Source: Micromonospora qiuiae (GTDB lineage Bacteria; Actinomycetota; Actinomycetes; Mycobacteriales; Micromonosporaceae). From it: a DNA stretch of 64,000 nucleotides. Under the pieces are notes generated by a model. That model made no database searches and was not told where the DNA came from. It saw only the letters and a program-made list of their open reading frames with translations. A program made the position numbers and the translations under genes. Below are positions 6,370 to 15,369 of this stretch, in pieces. The stretch spans positions 1 to 64,000 of the forward strand of contig NZ_BOPC01000025.1 in NCBI RefSeq assembly GCF_016863555.1. The letters run 5' to 3'. The stretch's first letter is position 1; each line of letters starts with the position of its first letter.

Positions 6370-9120
6370 TCAGGCGACCGGCAGGCCGAGCTGCTGAGCG
6401 ATCGCCTGGCCATCCCGATCGGCGAACGGGTCATAGGGGCGTTGGCCGGCGGCGATCTCTGCGTTCAGGGCGAGCAGCCGCCGGGCGATCTCGTCCCTGT
6501 CCTGCGCGACCGACTTCGGCCAGCCATAGCAGACGGCTACCGCCTCGTCCAGTTCGCGATGCAGCGTCTTGAGGTCGGTGTACGCCCCCTCGTCCACCAG
6601 GTTGTAGAGCCGGGTCAGCCCGAACTGCTCCTCGGAACAGATCTCCTGCCGCCGCGCGATCATGCGCCGGCTAGCCTCGGCCACCCGATCCCGCTGCTCG
6701 TCGGTCACCGGGTACGGCCACGGAAACGGCAGGAATGCCGAGGTGGGGGTGTATCTGATGTCCCGTTTGAGGGTCGAGGACTGCGACCACGCGAAGGCGC
6801 TGTGGGTGAAGGACGACAGCACACCCATCGAGTAGTCGTCGTCGAAGGCGAACACGTAGACCAGGTCACTCGGGCAGGTCCACGGCTCGCACCAGGTAAG
6901 TAGCAGTCGCTTACCGACTCGCCCTGTGGCGATGTAGCGGGTTAGTCCTGCGAGAGCAGTCCTCATCCCCGGACGCGCTTCCCCAAACTGCCACCAGCGA
7001 TTCCGATACAGAGCCCGATTGTTGGTGTCGCGCACGGGCTTCACCCGTTCGCGCACCAGATCCAGAGCGGCGGGGTATTTCATCGCGGTCTCGAGCGGCT
7101 GTTGCGCGAAGTCGATCACCCAACGTCTCGGTCGTTGACCGGGATCGTCCGCGATGTCCTCGCTGACGATGTAGGGGCGGACAACCTCTCGATAACCCGC
7201 CTCCCGGCGCTGCAACAGCGAGCGCGCTTCATCCTCACTGATGATGAAGTCACCGACCGGGATGGGACCCTGGAAGCACCTGCCCTTGTTCGGCGGCAAC
7301 GGCAGTGCCTTGCCAGTCGATGACTCGGGTGCCTTCAATTCCGCGGTGATCCCGGTGACGGCTTCGCCGTCGAGGGTGAACTCGGTGGGTGGCTCGGCTG
7401 GTGACTTGATCCAGTTGACCAAGCTGACGTGCACCTTGGCTTCACCCGGCCAGACCTGACTGGAGACGGCGTCGGTGATTACGCCGTCGTTGCTGGTGAC
7501 GTACTCAAGGCTGGCCGAACGGGCGCGGTTCTGGGCGATCGAGTTGGTGCCGACCAGGCCGGCGCGCTGGCCCGGCTTGAGGTGCTGGTGCGCGCGGCGG
7601 AACCAGTAGACGCAGAAGTCCTTGATGCCGACCTTGAAGGTGCTGCTCAGCCACTTCAGGTAGTCGTCACCGTGGGCGTCCCGCATGAACTGTGAGCCGA
7701 GGAAGGGCGGGTTGCCGACGATGCAGTCGGTCTCCGGCCACGCGGTCCGCAGGGCGTCCGCTGTCCGGATCGAGCCGAGACTGACCAGCGGCAGCGCCGG
7801 CTCGGCTTCGCCGTACTTCTCGATCATCTGCCGGTGCCCCATCCAGAGGGTGACCCGGGCGACGGCGGTCGCCATCGGCACCACGTCGATCCCCTGCATG
7901 TTGCGCAGCGGGAAGTAGGGCAGCCCGGTCGGCACGGGTAGCCCCGCCTTCTTCGCCAACTCGGTGATCCGTTCCTTGAGCGTGTGCTCCAGATGGCGCA
8001 GCTCGCGGTAGGCGACGTAGAGGAAGTTGCCGCAGCCGCAGGCCGGGTCGAGCACCCGGAACCGGCACAGCTCGTCCAGCAGGGCGACGCCCTCGTCCGG
8101 GGTGGTCACCGCGTCGATGCGTGTCCGCCACGGCTTGACGATGGTCGGCCGGACGATCTTCAGGATGTCGATCTCGTGGGTGTAGTGGGCGCCGAGCGCA
8201 CTCCGGTCCGTGCTGAGGAAGCCCTCGATGAGCGATCCGAAGATGGTCGGGTCGACCTGCCGCCAGTTGTACTCGGCGATCCGCAGCAGCTCGGTGGCCT
8301 CGTCCTTGGTCAGATGCACCAGGGCCGGCTTGTCGAACAGGTCCCCGTTGACATATTGCGTGCCCTTGAGGATGCCCTGCCGCCCGTAATCGTCGGGATC
8401 GTTGAGCGAGGTGAAAAGGCCACCGAGCATGAGGTACGACGACCAGACATCGCCAGCCTTGGTGAGGAACCGCAAGGTGTTCTCGGTCGGTCGCCCCTCG
8501 ATCATGTCGTAGTCCTCGGCAAAGAACAGCCAGACCATCTGGAGGATGAATCGCTGGATCGATTCGGGCGGCGCGGCCTGACGGCTGAGCAGGCCCCGAT
8601 AGACGTTCGCCACCGCGATGGCGGCGGCCTTCGTCAGCTCGCGGCTGCTGTGATGGAACAGTGGCTCGTCCCCGGCGAGCACCATCAGCGACTCGTACCG
8701 GTCGGGAAGTTCGGCGAGGTCGAATTCCAGCAGCGGGGCGTTCGGGTACTTTCCCGGCTCCCAGATCTCGAAGCGCTGGAAGGAGCAGAGGACCACGAAC
8801 CGGGGTGCCGGTCGCCCCACGGTCACGTCGGCCGAGTTGTGCCAGTAGTCCAGTGCCTGCTTGCGGTGCTGCGCGAGCCGGCCGCTCTCCTTCGGTGCCT
8901 TCATCTCCACGATGAGCAGGCCCGGCAGGTGCAGGTCCATGATGCCGGTGGACGAATGCGCGTCCTCGAAGAGCGCCCCGGCATCCTTGCGGTTGCGCCC
9001 GTAGCACTCGAACAGTTCGTTGAGGAAGGTCTGCGCTTCGGAGCGTTCCGTGCCGGCGTACGTCTGCCAACGGCCGATGAACTTGATCAGTGCCGCCCGA
9101 ATCTGCTCACCACTGCGCAT
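6370..9120 (-). CDS. MmeI-like (Type IIL) fused restriction endonuclease-DNA methyltransferase
   Basis: About 916 residues in one chain, close to the length I recall for MmeI. Residue numbers count from the ATG at 9120. A PD-(D/E)xK nuclease lies at the N-terminus: Asp62, then GLLIVEMKAPK with Glu72 and Lys74, the D-x9-ExK spacing of the family. The gamma-class N6-adenine methyltransferase follows, with SAM motif LDPACGCGNFLYV (Asp358) and catalytic NPPF (Asn470). The C-terminal third should be the target-recognition domain (GRCFQGPIPVGDF, then RPYIVSEDI). In this family one polypeptide modifies one strand and cuts about 20 bases away. The recognition sequence cannot be read from the protein. 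It overlaps or abuts the 82-residue upstream gene: an in-frame TTG at 9126 overlaps that gene's TGA, while ATG 9120 is two codons later. Neither start has a clear ribosome binding site, which suggests coupling. Confidence 0.9.
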   Translation of the reverse strand: MRSGEQIRAALIKFIGRWQTYAGTERSEAQTFLNELFECYGRNRKDAGALFEDAHSSTGIMDLHLPGLLIVEMKAPKESGRLAQHRKQALDYWHNSADVTVGRPAPRFVVLCSFQRFEIWEPGKYPNAPLLEFDLAELPDRYESLMVLAGDEPLFHHSSRELTKAAAIAVANVYRGLLSRQAAPPESIQRFILQMVWLFFAEDYDMIEGRPTENTLRFLTKAGDVWSSYLMLGGLFTSLNDPDDYGRQGILKGTQYVNGDLFDKPALVHLTKDEATELLRIAEYNWRQVDPTIFGSLIEGFLSTDRSALGAHYTHEIDILKIVRPTIVKPWRTRIDAVTTPDEGVALLDELCRFRVLDPACGCGNFLYVAYRELRHLEHTLKERITELAKKAGLPVPTGLPYFPLRNMQGIDVVPMATAVARVTLWMGHRQMIEKYGEAEPALPLVSLGSIRTADALRTAWPETDCIVGNPPFLGSQFMRDAHGDDYLKWLSSTFKVGIKDFCVYWFRRAHQHLKPGQRAGLVGTNSIAQNRARSASLEYVTSNDGVITDAVSSQVWPGEAKVHVSLVNWIKSPAEPPTEFTLDGEAVTGITAELKAPESSTGKALPLPPNKGRCFQGPIPVGDFIISEDEARSLLQRREAGYREVVRPYIVSEDIADDPGQRPRRWVIDFAQQPLETAMKYPAALDLVRERVKPVRDTNNRALYRNRWWQFGEARPGMRTALAGLTRYIATGRVGKRLLLTWCEPWTCPSDLVYVFAFDDDYSMGVLSSFTHSAFAWSQSSTLKRDIRYTPTSAFLPFPWPYPVTDEQRDRVAEASRRMIARRQEICSEEQFGLTRLYNLVDEGAYTDLKTLHRELDEAVAVCYGWPKSVAQDRDEIARRLLALNAEIAAGQRPYDPFADRDGQAIAQQLGLPVA

Positions 9121-9122
9121 GG

Positions 9123-9371
9123 TCAAAAGAGCTTAGGTGAATCCGCAGAGAAGTAGGCGCCCTGAAACAGGTCCTTCCGAGCAATTTCCAGATTCCGGGC
9201 TGCCGTGTCCAGCATTCGGGCCAGATCGTCGCAGCCGACCGTCATGGAGACGGTGCGCTTTGCCCGTTCTGTCCGTTTGATCGCCTGTTCGATGTTGAGC
9301 AGCGCCTCGGAGACCTCGCGGAGCCCGGTCTCCCGGGCAGCCTGTTCGGGAGTCTGGTCAAGATCAGACAT
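9123..9371 (-). CDS. Small helical protein preceding the Type IIL R-M gene
   Basis: An 82-residue polar protein predicted to be helical (REVSEALLNIEQAIKRTERA, then LARMLDTAARNLEIARKDLF). No helix-turn-helix or catalytic motif is visible and the family is not recognised. It is preceded by AAAGGA at good spacing. Its TGA overlaps the possible TTG start of the R-M gene, so the two form one operon. Position suggests an accessory or control role in restriction-modification, but that is inference. Confidence 0.7.
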   Translation of the reverse strand: MSDLDQTPEQAARETGLREVSEALLNIEQAIKRTERAKRTVSMTVGCDDLARMLDTAARNLEIARKDLFQGAYFSADSPKLF

Positions 9372-9540
9372 GTGTGGTCCTTTCGGGGCCGGGCAAACCC
9401 CAGCGTACGGCCTGGCCGAGCCGCCCCGCGAGCCAGGACTCCTCAGGCCCGAGGCCGTCCGTGCTGGTGGCCCTGTCTGCGCGGATGACTCGGGCCGACC
9501 GGGCGGCGCACACGGATTCGAGGTATGCCGAGCATGGTCC

Positions 9541-9572
9541 GGCCGGGCTTCCGTAGGTTGGGAAGCCCGGCC
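9541..9572 (-). terminator. Hairpin terminator downstream of SDR
   Basis: GGCCGGGCTTCC (9541-9552) and GGAAGCCCGGCC (9561-9572) form a perfect 12-bp stem with an 8-base loop. It starts 11 bases beyond the SDR stop on the minus strand. Confidence 0.8.
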
Positions 9573-9583
9573 GCGTCGGGTGG

Positions 9584-10336
9584 TCAGATCTGGTTGAGGC
9601 CGCCGTCGACGTAGAGGCTGGAGCCGGTGATGAAGCTGCTCTGGTCGGAGGCGAGGAAGGCGACGGCTGCGGCGATCTCCTCCGGGCGTCCCAGTCGGCC
9701 CAGTGGCACCTGCGCAGCCAGGTGCTGCCGGAAGACGGCGATCTGTGCCTCATCGGAGGCGGGGCCGGACAGGCCAGGGGTGTCGGTCGGCCCCGGTGTG
9801 ACGGTGTTGACCCGGATGCCGCGTCCCTTGAGTTCGTTGGCCCAGGTGCGGGCGAACGAGCGGGTGGCGGCCTTGGACGCGGCGTAGACGCCGAAGGCCT
9901 CTACGCCGACGTCAACGTTGGTGGAACCGTTCAGGATCACCGAGGCACCCTCGTTCAGCACCGGTAGGGCCTTCTGCACGGTGAACAGGGTGCCGCGGAC
10001 GTTGATGCCGAAGAGGGTGTCGAAGTGCTCCTCGGTGATCTGATCGAGCGGCATGAACTCAGCGATGGCGGCGTTGGCGAACAGGACATCCAGGCCCCGC
10101 CCCCGGCTGCGGACCGTCTCGTAGAGCCGATCGAGGTCGTCGAGGTTCGCGATGTCGCCGGTCACCGCCGTGGCTGCTGCTGAGCCGATCGTTTCCACGG
10201 CCGCGTCGAGTTCGGTCTTGCGCCGGCCGGTGATGAACACGTACGCGCCCTCGGCCGCCAGGCGTACGGCGCTGGCCAGGCCGATTCCGGTGCTGCCGCC
10301 GGTGACCAGAGCGGTCTTGCCCTCAAGTAGTCCCAT
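9584..10336 (-). CDS. SDR family oxidoreductase, TetR-regulated
   Basis: A 250-residue classical short-chain dehydrogenase/reductase. It has the cofactor motif TGGSTGIG near residue 13, the NAA motif (LFANAAIAE), catalytic YAASK, and the family-typical end SSFITGSSLYVDGGLNQI. The start is the ATG at 10336, with GGAGG eight bases upstream; a longer reading frame to 10504 would run through the operator and is rejected. It is divergent from a TetR regulator across a strong palindrome, so its expression is very probably controlled by that regulator. The substrate is unknown. Confidence 0.92.
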   Translation of the reverse strand: MGLLEGKTALVTGGSTGIGLASAVRLAAEGAYVFITGRRKTELDAAVETIGSAAATAVTGDIANLDDLDRLYETVRSRGRGLDVLFANAAIAEFMPLDQITEEHFDTLFGINVRGTLFTVQKALPVLNEGASVILNGSTNVDVGVEAFGVYAASKAATRSFARTWANELKGRGIRVNTVTPGPTDTPGLSGPASDEAQIAVFRQHLAAQVPLGRLGRPEEIAAAVAFLASDQSSFITGSSLYVDGGLNQI

Positions 10337-10352
10337 GTGGATGACCTCCCTA

Positions 10353-10410
10353 AACTTCCGCAGCGATCGATGCGGAAGTTGAACACTAGCACTTCCGGAT
10401 CGATCGCTAC
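10353..10410. promoter_or_regulatory. TetR operator between the divergent SDR and TetR genes
   Basis: A 28-bp palindrome (10353-10380) has outer arms AACTTCCGCA and TGCGGAAGTT around a CGATCG centre, with one mismatched pair. A second, partial copy of the same elements (ACTTCCG, then GATCGATCGCT) lies at 10391-10410. The TetR gene has a -10-like TAGACT at 10419-10424, so binding here would repress both directions. Confidence 0.8.
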
Positions 10411-10427
10411 AGAACGGGTAGACTGCG

Positions 10428-11039
10428 GTGGTGGGAAGCAGGCAGAGTGGCCCGATCGGCCGGCCGCGGGGATTCGACGCCGACGAGGCTCTCGAGCGCG
10501 CCATGCTGGTCTTCTGGGAGCACGGCTACGAGGGGGCCAGCCTGGCCATCCTGACCAAGGCGATGGGCATCTCCACCACCAGCATGTACGCGGCCTTCGG
10601 CAACAAGGAGGAGCTGTTCCGAAAGGCGCTGGAGCGCTACACCGAGGGCCCGGGCGGCTACCTGCCCCGCGCGCTCGACGAGCCGACCGCCCTCGGCGTG
10701 GCCACCGCGATCCTGGCGGGCACCATTCGCACCACCACCCGCCCCGCTCACCCCCCAGGCTGCCTGGGCGTCCAAGGCGCCCTGGCCGCCGGCGACTCCG
10801 CGCAGGCAGTCCGTGACCTGCTCACCGCTTGGCGTAACGACGGCTGCGCCCGCGTACGCCAGCGGTTCCAGCGGGCCGTCGACGAAGGTGACCTGCCTGC
10901 GCAGACCGATCCCGGGCTACTGGCCCGCTACGTCACCACCCTGGCGTTCGGCATCGCAGTGCAGGCCGCGAGCGGCATCGGCCGCGACGAACTCCAGACG
11001 ATGGCCGGCGCCGCCCTGCGCAACTGGCCGCTGACCTGA
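10428..11039 (+). CDS. TetR family transcriptional regulator
   Basis: About 203 residues. The N-terminal DNA-binding domain spans about residues 10-65: GRPRGFDADEALERAM, LVFWEHGYEGASLAILTKAM and TTSMYAAFGNKEELF, which is the TetR_N pattern. The C-terminal ligand domain carries the TetR_C segment GCLGVQGALAAG seen in this subfamily. The start is one of two adjacent GTGs (10428, 10431). A TAGACT -10 element ends at 10424, so the transcript probably begins at or next to GTG 10431 and is leaderless. It likely represses itself and the divergent SDR gene; the inducer is unknown. Confidence 0.93.
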   Translation: MVGSRQSGPIGRPRGFDADEALERAMLVFWEHGYEGASLAILTKAMGISTTSMYAAFGNKEELFRKALERYTEGPGGYLPRALDEPTALGVATAILAGTIRTTTRPAHPPGCLGVQGALAAGDSAQAVRDLLTAWRNDGCARVRQRFQRAVDEGDLPAQTDPGLLARYVTTLAFGIAVQAASGIGRDELQTMAGAALRNWPLT

Positions 11040-11138
11040 CGGAAGCGACTGGCGGACGTGCTGTGCGATGGCGTGCGGCGCGGGCTGGGCTGGCTAGGCT
11101 GAGCCGAGCAGGATGTTCCGCTGAGGGGGTGAGCCCGG

Positions 11139-11589
11139 ATGGCCCAGGCCGCGTACGCGCCGGAGCCGGTGCCGGAGACCGGTGCCGATGTCCGGCCCAG
11201 CGGGCCGTCGTTCGACGTGCTGCGGTGGCACGACGAGCCGTGGACCGCACGCGAAGCGTGATCGTGACACCGTTACCTTTCAGTGCGCTCTAGTGAGCGT
11301 GTGATCGGTAGTCCTACCTTGCGGTGGGACGGTCCCGGTCTGACCGGCGTTTGCCGTGCCGGGTTGACCCTTCACAGCCACCGGCCCGCGTACGCGGGTC
11401 TTACGGTCGGCTCCACGTCCACCATCGCGCTGTAGGAGCTGACCGACGGCGAGTACCGGCCGGTGGCTGCGGCTGCTGCCGGTAGCAGTTTCGAGATGCG
11501 GGAGCCGTTCGAGTTCTCGGTCGATCCCGGCGATCTGCTCGGCGAGGAAGCCCCGCTGGAGGAGGACGACGCCCCGCGTGAGGCGTAGC
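11139..11589 (+). pseudogene. Uma2-family (DUF820) endonuclease, internally deleted
   Basis: The intact 5' end is preceded by GAGGGGGTG and starts at ATG 11139 (MAQAAYAPEPVPETGADV, then FDVLRWHDEPWTAREA), stopping at 11259-11261. The W-T segment resembles the start of Uma2 proteins. From about 11380 a frame interrupted by one TAG reads HRPAYAGLTVGSTSTIAL, then ELTDGEYRPVAA, FEMREPFEFSVDPGDLLG and a stop at 11587-11589, which is the usual Uma2 C-terminus. The central PD-(D/E)xK core is missing, so the gene is dead. The 53-bp repeat begins four bases after the stop. Confidence 0.65.
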
Positions 11590-11592
11590 TCG

Positions 11593-11645
11593 TGTTAAGA
11601 AGGGGCCCTTCCTCTACCGCAGGCGTTAATAAGGTGCCCTTCCTT
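11593..11645 (+). repeat. 53-bp interspersed repeat, copy 2
   Basis: This copy is identical over all 53 bases to the reverse complement of the copy at 27446-27498. Its sub-repeats are GTTAAGAAGGGGCCCTTCCT (11594-11613) and GTTAATAAGGTGCCCTTCCT (11625-11644). It lies between the Uma2 remnant and dxr. Confidence 0.95.
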
Positions 11646-11677
11646 GCACCCCAACGTGGGTGGGGAAGAATGGCGGG

Positions 11678-12889
11678 GTGACGTCCCCCCGCGAACTTGT
11701 GCTGTTGGGCTGTACCGGATCGATCGGTACCCAGGCCATCGACATCGTGCGGCGCAACCCGGATCGGTTCCGGGTGGTGGCGCTCGGGGCCGGTGGCGGA
11801 AACGTGGAGCTGCTCGCCGCTCAGGCGCTGGAGCTCGACGTCGAGGCGGTCGGGGTCGCGAAGGCGTCCGCCGCGCAGGATCTTCAGCTCGCGTTCTACG
11901 CCGAGGCGAGCCGGCGCGGGTGGGCCAGCGGCGACTTCAAGCTGCCCAAGATCGTCGCCGGGCCGGATGCCATGAGCGAGCTGGCGCAGTGGCCGTGCGA
12001 CGTCGTACTCAACGGGGTGGTGGGGTCGCTCGGGCTGGCGCCGACCCTCGCGGCGCTGCGTGCCGGGCGTACCCTCGCGTTGGCCAACAAGGAGTCCCTC
12101 GTCGCCGGCGGCTCGCTGGTCAAGGCTGCGGTGACCCGGCCGGAGCAGATCGTCCCGGTCGACTCGGAGCACTCCGCGCTCGCCCAGTGCCTGCGCGGCG
12201 GCACCCGAGGTGAGGTGCGCCGGCTGATCGTCACCGCCAGCGGCGGGCCGTTCCGGGGCAAGCGACGCGACGAGTTGACGTCTGTCACCCCGGAGCAGGC
12301 GCTCGCTCACCCGACCTGGAACATGGGGCCGGTCGTCACGATCAACTCGGCGACCATGGTCAACAAGGCGCTGGAGGTGATCGAGGCGCACGAGCTGTTC
12401 GACGTGCCGTACGCCGACATCACCGTGATGGTGCACCCGCAGTCGGTGATCCACTCGATGGTCGAGTTCGTCGACGGCTCCACGCTCGCCCAGGCCAGCC
12501 CGCCGGACATGCGGCTGCCGATCGCGCTGGGCCTGGGCTGGCCGGAGCGGGTCGCCGACGCCGCCCCCGCCGTCGACTGGACGGCCGCGCACACCTGGGA
12601 ATTCGCGCCGCTGGACGACGAGGCTTTCCCGGCGGTGGCGCTGGCCAAGGCGGCCGGTGAGACCGGCCGGTGCCGGCCGGCCATCTACAACGCGGCGAAC
12701 GAGGAATGCGTGGCGGCCTTCGTCGCCGGCCGGCTGCCGTTCCTCGGCATCGTCGACACACTACAGCGCGTGCTGGAGGACGCTCCCGAATTCGGCGAAC
12801 CGGGTACCGTCGAGGACGTACTCGAAGCCGAGTCGTGGGCCCGCGCGCACACGCAGGAGATCATCGCTGCTGCGGTGGAAGGAGCTTGA
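11678..12889 (+). CDS. dxr: 1-deoxy-D-xylulose 5-phosphate reductoisomerase
   Basis: A 403-residue cytosolic enzyme converting DXP to 2-C-methyl-D-erythritol 4-phosphate with NADPH, the second step of the MEP isoprenoid pathway. Motifs: NADPH-binding [27 protein letters not shown], metal/substrate site [35 protein letters not shown] and [12 protein letters not shown]. The GTG at 11678 is chosen because it places the Rossmann motif at the usual distance; an in-frame GTG at 11660 would add six residues. It overlaps rseP by one base (TGATG). With ispG two genes on, this locus carries two MEP steps. Confidence 0.95.
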   Translation: MTSPRELVLLGCTGSIGTQAIDIVRRNPDRFRVVALGAGGGNVELLAAQALELDVEAVGVAKASAAQDLQLAFYAEASRRGWASGDFKLPKIVAGPDAMSELAQWPCDVVLNGVVGSLGLAPTLAALRAGRTLALANKESLVAGGSLVKAAVTRPEQIVPVDSEHSALAQCLRGGTRGEVRRLIVTASGGPFRGKRRDELTSVTPEQALAHPTWNMGPVVTINSATMVNKALEVIEAHELFDVPYADITVMVHPQSVIHSMVEFVDGSTLAQASPPDMRLPIALGLGWPERVADAAPAVDWTAAHTWEFAPLDDEAFPAVALAKAAGETGRCRPAIYNAANEECVAAFVAGRLPFLGIVDTLQRVLEDAPEFGEPGTVEDVLEAESWARAHTQEIIAAAVEGA

Positions 12890-14139
12890 TGTCGTTCGCG
12901 TTCGGGGTGACGCTGTTCGCCCTCGGCATCCTCATCTCGGTCAGCCTGCACGAGGCGGGCCACATGCTCACCGCCAAGGCCTTCGGGATGAAGGTCACCC
13001 GCTACTTCGTCGGTTTCGGCCCCACCCTGTGGTCCTTCAAGCGAGGCGAGACCGAGTACGGCATCAAGGGCATCCCGCTCGGCGGCTTCTGCAAGATCGT
13101 CGGGATGACCCCGCAGGACGACGACGTCGAGCCCGGCGACGAGAAGCGGGCCATGTGGCGCTACCCGGTGTGGAAGCGCACCATCGTGATGTCCGCCGGG
13201 TCGGTCACCCACTTCGGGCTGGCGATCTTCGCCACCTGGCTGGCCGCGATGACGTTCGGCCTGCCCAACCCCGACTTCCCGCGTACGGACGAGCAGTTCC
13301 GCGCCCAGTCGGCGATGATCGCCGTCCAGGACTGCGTGCTGCCGGACACCGTCGGGCGGGAGTGCGCGGCGGGCGACGCCCCCAGCCCGGCGGCGGTGGG
13401 CCAACTCCGCGACGGTGACCGGATCACCTCGCTCAACGGCACCCCGATCAACAACTACGGAGAGTTGCTCACCGCCCTGCGGGCCGCCACCCCGGGCAGC
13501 ACCGCCACCATCGGCTACGAGCGCGACGGGCAGCCGGGCACCACCGAAACGGTGCTGGCCACCACCAAGCGCCCGCCGCTCGACGACCCGGCGGGGCCGG
13601 TCACCGACGTGGCCGCGCTCGGTGTCGGGCTGGCCGTCACCACCCCGGGTCTGGTCTCCTACGGTCCGGTGGCGGCGGTCGGTGCGACCGGCGACTTCCT
13701 CGGCGACATGGCGGTGGCCACCGCCAAGGCGATGCAGCGCCTGCCGGAAAAGGTGCCCGCGCTCTGGCACGCCATCACCGGTGGTGAGCGGGACGTCGAC
13801 ACCCCGATCAGCGTGGTCGGTGCCAGCGTCCTCGGCGGCGAGGCGGTCGCCAACGACGCCTGGGAACTGTTCGTGATGCTGTTCATCTCGCTGAACTTCT
13901 TCATCGGGGTGTTCAACCTGCTGCCGCTGCTGCCGCTGGACGGCGGCCACATCGCCATCGCCTGGTTCGAACGGGCCCGCTCCTGGGCGTACGCGCGGCT
14001 GCGCAAGCCCGACCCGGGCCGGGTCGACTACTTCAAGCTGATGCCCTTCACGTACGTGGTGATCCTGATCGGTGGTGTGTTCACCCTGCTCACGATCACC
14101 GCGGACGTCGTCAACCCGATCACCCTCTTCCCAAGGTGA
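12889..14139 (+). CDS. rseP: RseP/Rip1-type site-2 zinc metalloprotease (M50)
   Basis: A 416-residue membrane protease that cleaves transmembrane substrates such as anti-sigma factors. The first membrane helix carries the zinc motif HEAGH (His21, Glu22, His25). A PDZ domain lies at about residues 165-230 (VGQLRDGDRITSLNGTPINN). The C-terminal membrane part carries NLLPLLPLDGGH with the third metal ligand, Asp351. FVGFGPTLWSFKRGETEYG and IKGIPLGGFCKIVGM are family-typical. It is translationally coupled to dxr and followed by ispG, a conserved actinobacterial arrangement. Confidence 0.95.
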   Translation: MSFAFGVTLFALGILISVSLHEAGHMLTAKAFGMKVTRYFVGFGPTLWSFKRGETEYGIKGIPLGGFCKIVGMTPQDDDVEPGDEKRAMWRYPVWKRTIVMSAGSVTHFGLAIFATWLAAMTFGLPNPDFPRTDEQFRAQSAMIAVQDCVLPDTVGRECAAGDAPSPAAVGQLRDGDRITSLNGTPINNYGELLTALRAATPGSTATIGYERDGQPGTTETVLATTKRPPLDDPAGPVTDVAALGVGLAVTTPGLVSYGPVAAVGATGDFLGDMAVATAKAMQRLPEKVPALWHAITGGERDVDTPISVVGASVLGGEAVANDAWELFVMLFISLNFFIGVFNLLPLLPLDGGHIAIAWFERARSWAYARLRKPDPGRVDYFKLMPFTYVVILIGGVFTLLTITADVVNPITLFPR

Positions 14140-15321
14140 GTGCCTGAAGTGACCGCTGTCAGCCTCGGTATGCCCGCCGTACCGCCGCCGCCGCTCGCGC
14201 CCCGCCGGGCGAGCCGCCAGATCATGGTCGGTTCGGTGCCGGTCGGTGGTGGGGCACCGATATCGGTGCAGTCGATGACCACCACGTTGACCGCCGACGT
14301 CAACTCCACATTGCAGCAGATCGCCGAGCTGACGGCGTCGGGTTGCCAGATCGTGCGGGTGGCGGTGCCGAGCCAGGACGACGTGGAGGCGCTGCCGACG
14401 ATCGCGAAAAAGTCGCAGATCCCGGTGATCGCCGACATCCACTTCCAGCCGAAGTACGTCTTCGCCGCGCTCGACGCCGGGTGCGCGGCGGTGCGGGTGA
14501 ACCCGGGCAACATTCGGCAGTTCGACGACAAGGTCAAGGAGATCGCGGCGGCGGCGTCGGCCGTCGGTACGCCGATCCGGATCGGGGTGAACGCCGGTTC
14601 GCTGGACAAGCGGCTGCTGGCCAAGTACGGCAAGGCCACCGCGGAGGCGTTGGTCGAGTCGGCGCTGTGGGAGTGCTCGCTGTTCGAGGAGCACGGTTTC
14701 CGGGACATCAAGATCTCGGTGAAGCACAACGATCCGCTGGTGATGATCCGGGCGTACCGGCAACTCGCCGAGCAGTGCGACTACCCGCTGCACCTGGGCG
14801 TGACCGAGGCCGGCCCGGCCTTCCAGGGCACGATCAAGTCGGCGGTGGCGTTCGGGGCGTTGCTGGCCGAGGGGATCGGCGACACGATTCGGGTGTCGTT
14901 GTCGGCTCCACCGGTCGAGGAGATCAAGGTCGGCAACCAGATCCTGGAGTCGCTGGGGCTGCGCGAGCGCGGCCTGGAGATCGTCTCCTGCCCGTCCTGT
15001 GGGCGGGCCCAGGTGGACGTCTACAAGCTGGCCGAAGAGGTCACCGCCGGCCTGGAGGGGCTGCCGGTGCCACTGCGGGTGGCGGTGATGGGTTGCGTGG
15101 TGAACGGGCCGGGAGAGGCCCGGGAGGCCGATCTGGGGGTGGCCTCCGGTAACGGCAAGGGGCAGATCTTCGTCAAGGGCCAGGTCATCAAGACCGTCCC
15201 CGAGGGGCAGATCGTGGAGACCCTGATCGAGGAGGCGCTGCGGATCGCCGACGAGATGGGCGCCGACCTGCCCGAGGAACTGCGCGGCCTGCTGCCCGGC
15301 GCCACCGTCAGCGTGCACTGA
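14140..15321 (+). CDS. ispG: 4-hydroxy-3-methylbut-2-enyl-diphosphate synthase (flavodoxin)
   Basis: A 393-residue [4Fe-4S] enzyme converting MEcPP to HMBPP, the penultimate MEP step. [20 protein letters not shown] opens the TIM-barrel part. The cluster ligands are in the C-terminal part: [18 protein letters not shown] supplies two cysteines, [15 protein letters not shown] supplies the third and the conserved Glu. The GTG at 14140 overlaps no gene but follows the rseP stop directly, and AAGG lies at 14133-14136; GTG 14149 is an alternative. It is part of the dxr-rseP-ispG operon. Confidence 0.96.
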   Translation: MPEVTAVSLGMPAVPPPPLAPRRASRQIMVGSVPVGGGAPISVQSMTTTLTADVNSTLQQIAELTASGCQIVRVAVPSQDDVEALPTIAKKSQIPVIADIHFQPKYVFAALDAGCAAVRVNPGNIRQFDDKVKEIAAAASAVGTPIRIGVNAGSLDKRLLAKYGKATAEALVESALWECSLFEEHGFRDIKISVKHNDPLVMIRAYRQLAEQCDYPLHLGVTEAGPAFQGTIKSAVAFGALLAEGIGDTIRVSLSAPPVEEIKVGNQILESLGLRERGLEIVSCPSCGRAQVDVYKLAEEVTAGLEGLPVPLRVAVMGCVVNGPGEAREADLGVASGNGKGQIFVKGQVIKTVPEGQIVETLIEEALRIADEMGADLPEELRGLLPGATVSVH

Positions 15322-15369
15322 CCTCACCGTCCGCCACCACGTTCCGGAGGGATCTGGCAGGCTGTAACC

